From Paenibacillus sp. GSMTC-2017 (GTDB taxonomy: Bacteria > Bacillota > Bacilli > Paenibacillales > Paenibacillaceae), in NCBI RefSeq assembly GCF_016019935.1, contig NZ_JAECMT010000001.1, positions 372,022 through 436,021 on the forward strand: a stretch of 64,000 nt of DNA, in the 5' to 3' direction. The position numbers and the translations under genes were made by a program. A model generated the notes under the pieces. It was not told the origin of the DNA. It was given only the letters and a program-made list of their open reading frames with translations, and made no database searches. Position 1 is the first letter of the stretch. Every line of letters starts with the position of its first letter. Of the stretch, positions 25,717 to 35,070 are shown piece by piece.

Positions 25717-26763
25717 CTACTTCACTAAAGTGCTAGGGGTTATCATCATCGTTTTTATGACATCCTTAATAGACGTGTTTGTCTCTACAAACAAATAAGA
25801 TGCGCCTCTCTCCGCACATAACCGCTTTAATTCCTCCCGATAGGAGGTCACTGCTGAACGGTATTCTTGCAAGAGATGATCGGAAATAGCGACTTCTTTA
25901 CCTGTACCTAATTCGCTATCTATAAGTTTTAATTCTCCACTTAAACTTGGATTGACTTCTTCCGGCGACAAAATATGAACAAGAACAATATGTTGTCCTG
26001 CAGCCATTAACGCAACAAGTGTCGCTTCAATTCCAACTTCGAACATGGCGTCAGTGAACAACCAAGTGACACCTGATCGTCGAGGCAGTGTACCTGGAAT
26101 TCTGAAAGGTAGGGACATATCCTGCGTTTGTACTCCCTCGTTGCCGAGAATCTCCTTGACTGTTAAAGGGGCTTCATGTGAAGTTATATCAACTGCGTTA
26201 GTAGATCGGGAATCATATTCAGTTGCAAGATGCTGAAATAGCTTCAAAGAGGCGCCTCTGCCATGGAGTCCTGATTGCTCACCTTTTACGCCATTGCTAT
26301 CAAATAACTTAATAGACAAGCGGTCATCCCCGTTTAACGCGGCATAACCGATACAGGCTGCTAGTCGAAGTGCATATTGTACTTTACTTACATTTGCCCC
26401 TCCCAAAAAAGCCATCGAACGAGATACATCGACGTACATATGGACATGTAGTTCTTGCTCATCCCAATACTGGCGCAAATAAGCTCTTCCTGTCCGACCA
26501 TACACATTCCAATCGATCCGCCGAACATCGTCTCCGGGTGTATATGGACGATAATCTGCAAATTCTTGCGAACCGCCTAACGAAAGGGAACGTCTTTTGC
26601 CAGCCATCGTTCCTCTTACCCGCTTACCACCAGCAATTCTTAATGGCTCAAATGCAGTTAGTATCGACATATCAGGAAATAGTAGCTTTAACGCATCGTT
26701 ACCATCTACTTTCGCATTAGATGAAGATGGTGATTCCTTCCTGACAACATGGTCGTCCATCAT
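25717..26763 (-). CDS. DUF58 domain protein
   Basis: The product (348 residues) has the DUF58 signature GGSQEFADYRPYTPGDDVRR followed by IDWNVYGRTGRAYLRQY (about residues 65-100), and then a vWA-like fold with VDVSRSM (about 113). There are no membrane segments, unlike many longer DUF58 proteins. The ATG overlaps the stop of the MoxR gene (ATGA), showing translational coupling. DUF58 proteins are the usual partner between MoxR ATPases and vWA membrane proteins. It is separated by 130 bases from the next vWA gene. Confidence 0.92.
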   Translation of the reverse strand: MMDDHVVRKESPSSSNAKVDGNDALKLLFPDMSILTAFEPLRIAGGKRVRGTMAGKRRSLSLGGSQEFADYRPYTPGDDVRRIDWNVYGRTGRAYLRQYWDEQELHVHMYVDVSRSMAFLGGANVSKVQYALRLAACIGYAALNGDDRLSIKLFDSNGVKGEQSGLHGRGASLKLFQHLATEYDSRSTNAVDITSHEAPLTVKEILGNEGVQTQDMSLPFRIPGTLPRRSGVTWLFTDAMFEVGIEATLVALMAAGQHIVLVHILSPEEVNPSLSGELKLIDSELGTGKEVAISDHLLQEYRSAVTSYREELKRLCAERGASYLFVETNTSIKDVIKTMMITPSTLVK

Positions 26764-27749
26764 CTTTTTGCCTCAATATTTTGAAGAATAGATTCTGTAA
26801 TCCCATCAGTTGACACGCCAAGAGCTTGTGCTTCATAGCTAAGAACGATCCGGTGCCGAAGAACAGGCAACGCCGTATGACGAAGATCATTCCATGATAC
26901 ATGCATTTTTCCAGCCATTAATGCACGAACTTTGCTAACAGAGACTATCGCTTGCAACGCACGAGGGCCTGCTCCAAATCTAACAAAACGTTTTACGTCT
27001 TCCGGAGTGTCATTTTCGTTTGGATGTGTCTTCATAACAATTTGCAGGGCCAAATCAAGAACGTCATCCGCTATTAATAGTTGCTTTGCAACAAGTTGAA
27101 GTTCGGTTAGGTCGTTGCCACTCATGACAACTTTTGATTTTGGTTGATGAATGGATGTTGTACGTAACACAATCTCCTTAAGCTCTTCACGCGTCGGATA
27201 ATCAACCCCGATCTTAAGCAGAAATCTATCAAGTTGAGCTTCTGGTAAAGGATATGTACCTTCTTGTTCAATCGGATTTTGTGTAGCAAGCACAAAAAAA
27301 GGCTTCGGCAATTGGTGAGTTACTCCACCCGCAGTTACCGTCCCTTCCTGCATCGCCTCTAATAAAGCACTTTGCGTTTTTGGCGTCGCACGATTAATTT
27401 CATCTGCTAATACTAGATTTCCGAATATTGGTCCAGGCTGAAAACGTTGCGCTGCTGCTCCCTGTGCGCCAAAATCGATCAACGTCGTTCCTGTTATATC
27501 AGACGGCATTAAATCGGGAGTAAATTGAATACGTGAAAATTGCAGTGCAACGGTGTCCGCTAACGTACGTACGAGCATCGTTTTGCCGAGACCAGGTATA
27601 CCTTCGAGTAAGGCATGACCACCCGCTATTAAACACCATAACAGTTGCTCTACTACAGTAGATTGACCGACAATTACTCGCCCAATCTCTTCCTTGAGCG
27701 CTGCAATCTTAGCAGCAGCATCCTGAAGTTGTTCCTTCGATTCAATCAT
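26760..27749 (-). CDS. MoxR-family AAA+ ATPase
   Basis: The protein (329 residues) has Walker A GIPGLGKT (about residues 47-54), Walker B LVLADEINRATPK (about 108), sensor 1 VLATQNPIEQEGTYPLPEAQ (about 145) with the MoxR-specific EAQLDRFL, and the C-terminal lid helices. MoxR ATPases act as chaperones for metal insertion or complex assembly together with vWA proteins. The ATG at 27749 follows GGGAGG; a longer frame to 27782 passes through that site. It leads the MoxR-DUF58-vWA-vWA run and is preceded by a repeat-filled intergenic region. Confidence 0.95.
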   Translation of the reverse strand: MIESKEQLQDAAAKIAALKEEIGRVIVGQSTVVEQLLWCLIAGGHALLEGIPGLGKTMLVRTLADTVALQFSRIQFTPDLMPSDITGTTLIDFGAQGAAAQRFQPGPIFGNLVLADEINRATPKTQSALLEAMQEGTVTAGGVTHQLPKPFFVLATQNPIEQEGTYPLPEAQLDRFLLKIGVDYPTREELKEIVLRTTSIHQPKSKVVMSGNDLTELQLVAKQLLIADDVLDLALQIVMKTHPNENDTPEDVKRFVRFGAGPRALQAIVSVSKVRALMAGKMHVSWNDLRHTALPVLRHRIVLSYEAQALGVSTDGITESILQNIEAKR

Positions 27750-27857
27750 AATGAACTTCCTCCCAACAGGTATAGGATTCAAGCTAGTTGATATCTTTTT
27801 TGGTGCACCCGAAAATAAGGGATTATTTGTTGTTGTGAGCTGGGTTACTGTCTGTAG

Positions 27858-28032
27858 CCCGACTTTTTCGGGTTAGATGCTACTACGAGCTCCGTTTCGG
27901 AGCTTTAACCCGACTTTTTCGGGTTAGATGCTACTGCGAGCTCCGTTTCGGAGCTTTAACCCGACTTTTTCGGGTTAGATGCTACTGCGAGCTCCTTTGC
28001 TAGCTTTTAACCCGATTTTTTCGGATTGCACC
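27858..28032. repeat. 51-bp tandem repeat, 3.4 copies, each with two hairpins
   Basis: Units start at 27858, 27909 and 27960, with a partial fourth at 28011. Each unit contains CCCGACTTTTTCGGG (a 4-5 bp hairpin), the linker TTAGATGCTACT(A/G)CG and AGCTCCGTTTCGGAGCT (a 7-bp hairpin). Copies 1 and 2 differ at one base; copy 3 is altered in the second hairpin (GAGCTCCTTTGCTAGCTTTT). The structure suggests repeated RNA hairpins or protein-binding sites rather than a coding repeat. Confidence 0.92.
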
Positions 28033-28042
28033 ACTTATCAGT

Positions 28043-28185
28043 GACCATGAAAATAAGTGGATTTTTGCGCTAAATACATAAGAATACAGGCCTACACATC
28101 AGAATAAGCGGATTTATGTCCTTAGTTCGCTAAATTACAAACCAAAATCCAAAAATAAGCGTAAATATGTGCTTAGTTTGAGAAA
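28043..28185. repeat. Three copies of a dispersed ATAAGYG-type intergenic motif
   Basis: Imperfect copies at about 28049 (ATAAGTGGATTTTTGCGCTA), 28102 (ATAAGCGGATTTATGTCCTT) and 28152 (ATAAGCGTAAATATGTGCTT). Related sequences occur at 46125-46205 and 56255-56340, in both orientations. The core is weakly palindromic. Confidence 0.65.
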
Positions 28186-28365
28186 GTATTGACCTTGGTC
28201 GTGGCGGCTATCTCACCTTTGTTGGTTTAAATGGGTCTATGAGCTACAGAGATGTTGCTATGAGTGTTGCAAAGTAACTAATATCGAAAAAAAGTTGTTA
28301 TTATAAAGAAATAATACTTCTAGCAATGAAAGGTTGCTCATAACAATGAACTTTTACCAGTTGTA

Positions 28366-30351
28366 TTATCTATCCGGCTGGATTTCGTCGAAATATTCCT
28401 TTACTTTGTCCTGCATGCTTGCTGGTAGTTGTGATCGGCCAAGTGTCTCTTTTGCTTCAGCTGCATATTCGCTATATACCTCTTCATAAGGACGAGTTGT
28501 ACCATCGATCATAGGGGATTGTCCGCCCGTTTGAGTCTCACCACCAGTTGATGGTCCACCATCTTGCTGGACATTGCCTGAACCATCCATACTCCGTGGA
28601 GTAGTTACTAGATTACGGTCTCCAACACCTACGCCAGCTCCGTTACCTTGTCCTGAACCCAACCCGCTTCCGCTCCCTGAGCCACTTCCAGAGCCAGAAC
28701 CCGACTCGCTTCCGCTTCCAGAACCACTTCCACTCCCAGACCCTGATCCACTACCCGAACCAGATCCACTGCCAGATCCACCTGCACTTCCTTGTCCCGA
28801 TCCAGCACCCTTTCCTTCACCCTGACTAGGGCTTGCCCCGCTTGAGCCATCTGAGCCAGACTCTCCAGCTGATCCAGATTCGTCACCCTGTCCACCACTC
28901 TGACCGGAGGAACTGCCAGATTGGCCGCTAGCGCTTGAGCCGCCTGAACTTGAAGCGCCGCCAGCTGCTGCGCTTGCCCATGATGGCGGCACCGCGCCGC
29001 CGCTCTGAGCCAGTTGCTGCGCAAGCTGGCCACCGCTCTGCTTAATCTGGCCCGACAATGACCGGGCCAACTGCTCTAGCTCGCCCTGCGTCAATTCGCG
29101 GGCGAGTGCTTTCTCCAGCTCGGCGAGACCATCGCCGTCGCTGCCAGCTTCCGGGGCGGCTTCGCCTTCAGCCGCCCCTTCATCTTCGGCGGCGCGAGCT
29201 TGCTGCGCCGCCTTCTCAAGCGCCGCGGCGAGTTCGCTCGCGGCGCCCTCCTCTTGCGGCTGCTCATTCGCCAGCCGCTCCAACGCCTCCGCCAGCGCTT
29301 CGCGCTCCGCTGGCGAAAGCTCTTTTAGCTGCGATCGAAGCTCGTCGATCGCTTTCTCCATTGCAGCGGCATCATGATCCTGTAGAGCATTTCCAAGCTG
29401 CCGCAAGCTAGGCTCCTCATTCATCGATTTCGCTGCTTCGTCAAGTCTTACAGTCGCAAGCTTAGCTTCATTGGCAGCTTGCTCTAGTTGCTTCATCGTC
29501 TCTGCTAACTGCTCCAATGTTTCAACTGCATCTTTACCTGATGCTGTGAGTTCTTTCTGTAATTCTTCCATCGACTTAAGAAGTTCTTCCTTAGCTTCCT
29601 CAGGCAACTTTGTTGTTGCGATCTCATCCGTTAACCTCTCAGCTTTTTGCTCGAGTTGTTTAAGTGCATCGTTCGCTGCAGCTATTGCTACCGCACGTTC
29701 GTCAAGCGGGTTCGGTACGATAAGCATAATAACTATTCCAACCCAAATAGTGACTGCACCATAAGCGATCTTTTTCCAACTGTGCCAAGCTGGCCAAGGC
29801 AGCTTATTGTTAATATGTAAGACGTATAGTCTGGCAGCTTCTTCTGCTTCTTGCCGCTGTAGTTTCACAATAAAAGATTCTTCTCTTTCATACGCAGAAC
29901 TATCAAGTTCCCGATTTGCTTTTTCTCCCAAACCCTCATGTTCATTACTATTTTCTTCATCATATTCAACACTCTTATGTTTCTTTTGATCTATTTTCGT
30001 GCCAATTCCAATCCCTTTTACATGCAGCTCTCTATTTTCCATACCCTTTAACCCATCAAGAGCTGTCATAATAGCATCGTCTGTTCCGCTTTTATCCATC
30101 ATTCTTGCTGCATCTTTGATGGAGACCTTTTTCCATACACCGATAGTCAATCCGATTGCAATACCCGCAAAAACTGCTGCAACAAAAAACCATTTTGCAT
30201 AAAGGAGGGGGAAGATTCGGCTACTTATTAACACAAAAGCTCCTGCTAAGCTTCCGCCTAACATCCCTCTTGACATTAAACGAACATATCTAAACAAAGA
30301 CAATCGAATACGAACTGGCTTCAGATAAGTGTGTAATGGTTCTTTGGACAC
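28366..30351 (-). CDS. Membrane protein with coiled coil and a Gly-Ser repeat tail
   Basis: The protein is 661 residues, GTG start behind GGAGGG. There are two helices near the N-terminus (about 30-75), an acidic loop, a third helix (about 193-213), then a long alanine/glutamate-rich coiled coil (about 220-400). A low-complexity Gly/Ser/Gln tail (about 430-590) includes some fifteen consecutive GS pairs, and the C-terminus is polar. The topology recalls DUF4175-type proteins found with MoxR/vWA genes. The DNA from about 28620 to 29340 is visibly richer in G+C than its neighbours because of the Ala/Gly/Ser codons. Function unknown. Confidence 0.8.
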   Translation of the reverse strand: MSKEPLHTYLKPVRIRLSLFRYVRLMSRGMLGGSLAGAFVLISSRIFPLLYAKWFFVAAVFAGIAIGLTIGVWKKVSIKDAARMMDKSGTDDAIMTALDGLKGMENRELHVKGIGIGTKIDQKKHKSVEYDEENSNEHEGLGEKANRELDSSAYEREESFIVKLQRQEAEEAARLYVLHINNKLPWPAWHSWKKIAYGAVTIWVGIVIMLIVPNPLDERAVAIAAANDALKQLEQKAERLTDEIATTKLPEEAKEELLKSMEELQKELTASGKDAVETLEQLAETMKQLEQAANEAKLATVRLDEAAKSMNEEPSLRQLGNALQDHDAAAMEKAIDELRSQLKELSPAEREALAEALERLANEQPQEEGAASELAAALEKAAQQARAAEDEGAAEGEAAPEAGSDGDGLAELEKALARELTQGELEQLARSLSGQIKQSGGQLAQQLAQSGGAVPPSWASAAAGGASSSGGSSASGQSGSSSGQSGGQGDESGSAGESGSDGSSGASPSQGEGKGAGSGQGSAGGSGSGSGSGSGSGSGSGSGSGSGSESGSGSGSGSGSGSGLGSGQGNGAGVGVGDRNLVTTPRSMDGSGNVQQDGGPSTGGETQTGGQSPMIDGTTRPYEEVYSEYAAEAKETLGRSQLPASMQDKVKEYFDEIQPDR

Positions 30352-30442
30352 TAAGCAACCCTCCTAAACATTTTTTGAAACAAAACAAACAATAACAACA
30401 AAAACGAGCACTAAACTACCATAACAACCAGGGCCGAGGTTC

Positions 30443-30563
30443 CCGCTATCTTTTCAACTTTCGTCGAAAAACCTGCTGTCTTTACTTCCATGTTCGAAGT
30501 TTCCTCTAGCTTTTCAATTGTCACCAAAATGTACTCTGTCTTTTTAACCATAATCGACGTTTT
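30443..30563 (-). repeat. Two tandem copies of a 60-bp degenerate repeat
   Basis: On the minus strand, unit 1 (30503-30563) runs from AAAACGTCGATTATGG to TTGAAAAGCTAGAGG and unit 2 (30443-30502) from AAACTTCGAACATGG to GTTGAAAAGATAGCGG. About two thirds of positions agree by eye, and a partial third unit may follow. It fills most of the gap between the ABC permease and the Gly-Ser-rich protein. It happens to be open in one frame (30411-30551) but without a ribosome binding site. Confidence 0.6.
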
Positions 30564-30594
30564 AGCTAACTTATAATCCGCGGCCTGCGTATCC

Positions 30595-31512
30595 TTATTT
30601 TTTCAACCTTGGTCTTAGTTTCCGTATGGCAGTCCATAATGCTAACGATGATAAAACACTATATATTATTATAAATTGTTGCCATAGCTGCATAGGAGCA
30701 CCTTTAGCCGTACCTTGATTATAACTTGCAATATAATAAGCTTCATCCGAAATAGAAGGATCAAGAATACTATATAATGCAGCAGCTGGATTCCAAGCAA
30801 TGATATGACCGATCCATCTATAAGCATCTGAATTTGCTCCATTTGCATTATAGTTAGCTTGCTGAGCGATTCCCGACATTACAAAAAAGATTATAGCTGT
30901 TCCAACGAAAATAAATAATGTAACACCATAAGTTACGATAACCGACATCATCGTCCGCTTCAATAATGTAGAAAACAATATTCCGAAAGATCCAAGTACA
31001 AACATCATAAATACATAAAACAAAAATACGAGAACCATTTGTTTTGGAGATACGCCTCCATATAAGAAAATCATACTGTAAACCGGAATTGTACTGATAA
31101 CGATCAGTATCATAAAGCTAAGTGAAGAAACCAGCTTACTCAGTATTATCGTTGCAGAACTTTGCTGGGTAGTGAGCAGCAAATTAAGAGTTTGTTTCTC
31201 CCGCTCGCCACTTATTACTCCAGCTGTTAAGCCCGGTGCCATAAAAGCTACCAACCCAAGTTGCGCCATACTTAGAAAATAAAACAACATTTTGCTTTCT
31301 TCTGGATTAAAGGACGAACTTCTGCCTGACATAATTTGAGTCAAATAGATTGCACTTAACGCGATAAGGCCGATTGCAAACAAATAAAAGAACAATGTCC
31401 ACATCGCACGCGGCGTCCTCATTCGCAGTCTAAATTCTTTATCTAACACTGGATTAATCCATTTGATCCCTAATCGGCTTCCAATACTTTTTGCAGCTGT
31501 CTCCTCCCTCAT
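30595..31512 (-). CDS. ABC-2 type transporter permease
   Basis: The product (305 residues) has six membrane helices (about residues 38-58, 78-98, 124-146, 157-180, 190-213, 275-293) and the conserved ABC-2 segment SGEREKQTLNLLLTTQ (about 101-116) that contacts the ATPase. The start codon overlaps the stop of the ATPase gene. Together with the ATPase and the 795-residue protein it forms a translationally coupled exporter unit in front of the MoxR/vWA genes. The cargo is not known. Confidence 0.9.
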   Translation of the reverse strand: MREETAAKSIGSRLGIKWINPVLDKEFRLRMRTPRAMWTLFFYLFAIGLIALSAIYLTQIMSGRSSSFNPEESKMLFYFLSMAQLGLVAFMAPGLTAGVISGEREKQTLNLLLTTQQSSATIILSKLVSSLSFMILIVISTIPVYSMIFLYGGVSPKQMVLVFLFYVFMMFVLGSFGILFSTLLKRTMMSVIVTYGVTLFIFVGTAIIFFVMSGIAQQANYNANGANSDAYRWIGHIIAWNPAAALYSILDPSISDEAYYIASYNQGTAKGAPMQLWQQFIIIYSVLSSLALWTAIRKLRPRLKK

Positions 31513-32519
31513 AAGTTGTCCCCTCCTCCTTTCGTTATTTCCAAAAATACATCTTCCAGATTTGTTTGTGCTTCACTGAATGATATAACTCGGAAACCAG
31601 CTGTGATAAGCTCAAGAAGAAGCTCGGATTGTTCCTCATCTTGACCACCGAAATGAACCTGCAGCCCTGTCTCATCTCGCATCAAGCGATTAACGAAAGG
31701 TCGATCACGCAAGAAATCTTCTGCTTCCTCCACTCGATCGTGAAGACGAATATGAAGGAATCGTTTTACTCGTAAACGGTTTTGAATATCTGTAACATTA
31801 CCTACCGCAACCATAGCCCCATGCTCGATAACGCCAATTTCATCAACCATTTCAGCTAACTCTGGCAATATATGTGACGAAATAATAATCGTTTTCCCCA
31901 TCGATTTAAGCTCTTTTAATATTTCTCGCATTTCAATTCTTGCACGAGGGTCGAGGCCAGAAGCAGGCTCATCCAATATGAGTAGATCAGGATCATGGAC
32001 AAGACATCTAGCTAAGCAAAGACGTTGCTTCATCCCACGCGACAAGGTGTCCACATAGGAATCTCTTTTATCTGTTAAATTAACAAGCTCCAGCAACTGA
32101 GGAATTAATGCCTCTCGCTCTGCCTTTGGTATCCCATAACTAGCACCGTAGAAGTGTAAATATTCGATCGTCTTAAACTGATCATATACACCAAAAAAAT
32201 CCGGCATATAGCCAATTCGCTTTCGAACCTCATGAGGATACTTAGTGACATCAAAGCCATCTACTTTTGCGTATCCATCGCTGGGCGCCATTAACGTTGC
32301 CAAAATAGACATTGTCGTTGATTTCCCTGCACCATTCGGGCCTACGAATCCGAATACAGTCCCTTTTGCTATAGTCAAATCTATTCCTTTCAGTGCATGG
32401 AAGTTTCCGAATGATTTGGCTAACCCTCGAATTTCGATCATAGGCTTCACTTCGGTTCCCGCTAGCGCGTACTCTTGACTCGAAAGATTTTTCTGATCTA
32501 TCGTTTCATTTGTGCTCAT
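31509..32519 (-). CDS. ABC transporter ATP-binding protein
   Basis: The product (336 residues) has Walker A GPNGAGKST (about residues 59-67), the Q-loop, signature LSRGMKQRL (about 160), Walker B LLILDEPASGLDP (about 178) and an H-loop in ISSHIL. The C-terminal extension of about 80 residues is typical of CcmA/GldA-like ATPases that serve ABC-2 permeases. Start and stop overlap the neighbouring genes by 4 bases each, so the three subunits are produced together. Confidence 0.95.
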   Translation of the reverse strand: MSTNETIDQKNLSSQEYALAGTEVKPMIEIRGLAKSFGNFHALKGIDLTIAKGTVFGFVGPNGAGKSTTMSILATLMAPSDGYAKVDGFDVTKYPHEVRKRIGYMPDFFGVYDQFKTIEYLHFYGASYGIPKAEREALIPQLLELVNLTDKRDSYVDTLSRGMKQRLCLARCLVHDPDLLILDEPASGLDPRARIEMREILKELKSMGKTIIISSHILPELAEMVDEIGVIEHGAMVAVGNVTDIQNRLRVKRFLHIRLHDRVEEAEDFLRDRPFVNRLMRDETGLQVHFGGQDEEQSELLLELITAGFRVISFSEAQTNLEDVFLEITKGGGDNL

Positions 32520-34903
32520 TGCTGTAACTCCTCTCCCTCAAGAACGACATCCGGGAACGCTGATTGAGTTTCTGTAGCTGCTTCTAGCTTTATCTTTATA
32601 GACTGACCATCTACAAAATAATCTTTAGGTGCAGCTAATTCACCATTCAATGTAACCCACTTGCCAGATACTTCATGCCAAATACTCCAAGTAAGATTAG
32701 AACCGCCATTGTTGTTAATTTGAACATCAATTTTATCATAGGCAACACTATAACTATTTGGGACCAAATATTCCATTACTATTTCTCCAGTTCCAACACG
32801 AATGCCCGTTCCATAATTTTCAAAAGTAGTCATCGTGCTTGTCGTAATAATAGGACGGAGCACTCCTTCTGGTACGACAACTCTATTTCCAATTTGCTCA
32901 ATTTGGTCTAACTCTTGTACCCACATTTTCAAATTATCTGACTTCACTTTTTTCCCGTTTACTTCATATTGCGACTTATGATCAATGCTGAATCCTATTA
33001 TTGTAGGTACAGCATTTGTAATTCCGTTACTTCGATTAAAATAATTATTTATCAGTTGTCTTTGTCTTTCATTGTTATCCGTTCTACCATTTGATGAAGT
33101 GTTCGAAAAAATCATATGTCCGTAGCTATAGTGTCCATTTTGATTTGAATAGCTGCTAGCAATCTTTTGGACTGAACCACTTTCCCCTATTTTCAATTGA
33201 CCGATTGGTTTAGTTTGACCGTTCACTAATAAAGTAACATTTGTTAAATCGGAAGTTGTATTATTCGTGACATGAACGATCGTATCGCCATCTTTATGCT
33301 CATACTTGATAGCCATCGTTCCAGTTTCAGCACTTTCGACTGCACGTCTCTCCATCCAGAGCTTTCGAGTAGACCAATAGGAGACTGACTTCCAATTTAC
33401 AGTACTACTATCTTCATCCATTTTAACTTGATAGTTGCTATCTAATGTTAACCCTCCATTACCTGAATGATCAGCAAACAACGCAATTGGCCTTTTATCT
33501 TCGAACGCTGCGCTAACAGAACCTCCTGAAGGTAGAAATAAACCAGAACCACCTGAAACAACAGCCTTTCCGTCCTTTGACAATTCGATAATTTCAACCG
33601 TATGAGCTGAAATAGTGCGTTTATCTGCAGCACCGAAATAAAAAATGGCGATGCCCATTACGACTGAAAATGCTGGAATCATCCACCATGCCCATTCTCT
33701 TCGATCTGTTTTGGATAAGATGAAATATAAAATAGGTGCAACAAGAATCATGTATAACGCGAACATACCTAAAAGAAGTATAAACTTAGGTGCTTTTATA
33801 GATGGAAACATATCAATGATGTAATTCATATCCTGAATAACTCCACCAAATCCATTACCGTAGTTAATACTAACAGTGCCTGGTTGTTGAGGGAATAATG
33901 TACGTTGCAACAACCTTGCCCAAACGTCCGCATTACCTGACCAAGTGGCCATCGGTTCGAGTGATGGATCATAAGCGACATAAACAACAGAACCAAATCC
34001 AACTTCACTTTCTACAGCTATAGGCACGCCTTGCTCACTGATCCCAATTGACCCTGAAACAACACGACCATTTGATATCGTTATTGGCTGATCCAGTTTT
34101 AATTCAGCATCTCCAATAGCAGCAAGTGCATTCGTACTTTTAAGCTCAGTTATGCCACTTGCTTCAACAGGAGCAATATCTTTAAATGCTTCTGCCGTTT
34201 TAGTGTATCCCGCTCCTCCTGAGAGTACGAGTGTGCCGCCTTTTGTAACCCAATCTTTAATTGCTTTTATAGTAGATGTAGTCCATTGACCCGAATCAAC
34301 ATCATTAATAACGAGAGTATCGATAGCATCTAACATAATCGCATCCTCTGGTAAATCCTCTATAGCAAGTGGTATTACAGATATGTTATAACCCTTTTGA
34401 TTAAGTGCGGGCATAAAGTTTAATGTATCCGGATCTCTTGATACGACTCCAATCGTATATCCCTGCATTGTTCTTGCTGATAAATAATTTGCACCGATAA
34501 TACTAACTTCTTTTCCCTTTTTGTAGGAGCCTTCAAAAAAACGAATTCGATTTGTTTCTTTATTGAGTATGCTTCCAGGAATACTTACTGCAACTTTAAT
34601 AGCAGTATCCTTCGGCAACTCAACAGGAATGACAAAATCAGTTGGTACATTTCCTATCGTAACGACAGATAAGACAACTTCACCTTTTAGTGACTCATCC
34701 GTTTTGTTTGTTAACGTTAGTTTTATCGGAATCCATTTATCTTCTTTAATACTGCCAGTGTATCCTACCTGTGATTGTACTTCGATACCACCAGTACTCT
34801 TATCGGCACTTACTCCCTCCGACATTGAAAACGCTGACATTAAACATGTTAAAACTAACATAAGTGCAATTAATCCATGTGCTCGGCTTAACCTTACGTT
34901 CAC
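32516..34903 (-). CDS. Large exported membrane protein of the ABC/MoxR cluster
   Basis: The protein (795 residues, GTG start after GAGGTC) has a signal peptide (about residues 8-30) and a beta-sandwich N-terminal region. A GATase-like domain (TIGVVSRDPDTLNFM to DWVTKGGTLVLSGGAGYTK, about 150-240) lacks an evident catalytic cysteine. Two membrane helices follow at about 373-398 and 405-425 (FILLLGMFALYMILVAPILY), and a C-terminal extracytoplasmic beta domain of 360 residues. I do not know a family name. It leads the ABC operon and resembles in layout the accessory proteins of Gld-type ABC systems, but is not GldG by sequence. Confidence 0.75.
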   Translation of the reverse strand: MNVRLSRAHGLIALMLVLTCLMSAFSMSEGVSADKSTGGIEVQSQVGYTGSIKEDKWIPIKLTLTNKTDESLKGEVVLSVVTIGNVPTDFVIPVELPKDTAIKVAVSIPGSILNKETNRIRFFEGSYKKGKEVSIIGANYLSARTMQGYTIGVVSRDPDTLNFMPALNQKGYNISVIPLAIEDLPEDAIMLDAIDTLVINDVDSGQWTTSTIKAIKDWVTKGGTLVLSGGAGYTKTAEAFKDIAPVEASGITELKSTNALAAIGDAELKLDQPITISNGRVVSGSIGISEQGVPIAVESEVGFGSVVYVAYDPSLEPMATWSGNADVWARLLQRTLFPQQPGTVSINYGNGFGGVIQDMNYIIDMFPSIKAPKFILLLGMFALYMILVAPILYFILSKTDRREWAWWMIPAFSVVMGIAIFYFGAADKRTISAHTVEIIELSKDGKAVVSGGSGLFLPSGGSVSAAFEDKRPIALFADHSGNGGLTLDSNYQVKMDEDSSTVNWKSVSYWSTRKLWMERRAVESAETGTMAIKYEHKDGDTIVHVTNNTTSDLTNVTLLVNGQTKPIGQLKIGESGSVQKIASSYSNQNGHYSYGHMIFSNTSSNGRTDNNERQRQLINNYFNRSNGITNAVPTIIGFSIDHKSQYEVNGKKVKSDNLKMWVQELDQIEQIGNRVVVPEGVLRPIITTSTMTTFENYGTGIRVGTGEIVMEYLVPNSYSVAYDKIDVQINNNGGSNLTWSIWHEVSGKWVTLNGELAAPKDYFVDGQSIKIKLEAATETQSAFPDVVLEGEELQQ

Positions 34904-35070
34904 ACTATGACCTCTTTTCTATGTATTTTGGTCCATTTTATAAATGACGTATTCGACCGTATTTAAGTTGCATAATTTCCCAGATGGTTTCAAAATTCGA
35001 CAAAAAAAGCGAAATATCCCCAATCTAACTAAATAGTTGAAAGGAACGACTCCGCATTTATTTACGCATC

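Larger units (their letters stand above)
27750..28365. other. Gene-free, repeat-filled intergenic region
   Basis: No coding frame is convincing here. The region holds a 51-bp tandem repeat (27858-28032) followed by three imperfect copies of a short dispersed motif (28043-28185), with a possible further copy at 27805-27830. The last 180 bases up to the next gene's stop codon show no clear feature. Confidence 0.7.

Noticed and set aside
27858-28032. CRISPR array
   Set aside because: The 51-base units abut each other with no unique spacers, and no cas genes are present.
28574-29411. Proline- and arginine-rich open frames on the plus strand
   Set aside because: They are antisense reflections of the Gly-Ser- and Ala-rich coding sequence of the gene at 28366-30351; no ribosome binding sites precede them.
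30411-30551. 47-codon frame on the minus strand within the 60-bp repeats
   Set aside because: No ribosome binding site, and the sequence is better explained as a non-coding degenerate repeat.
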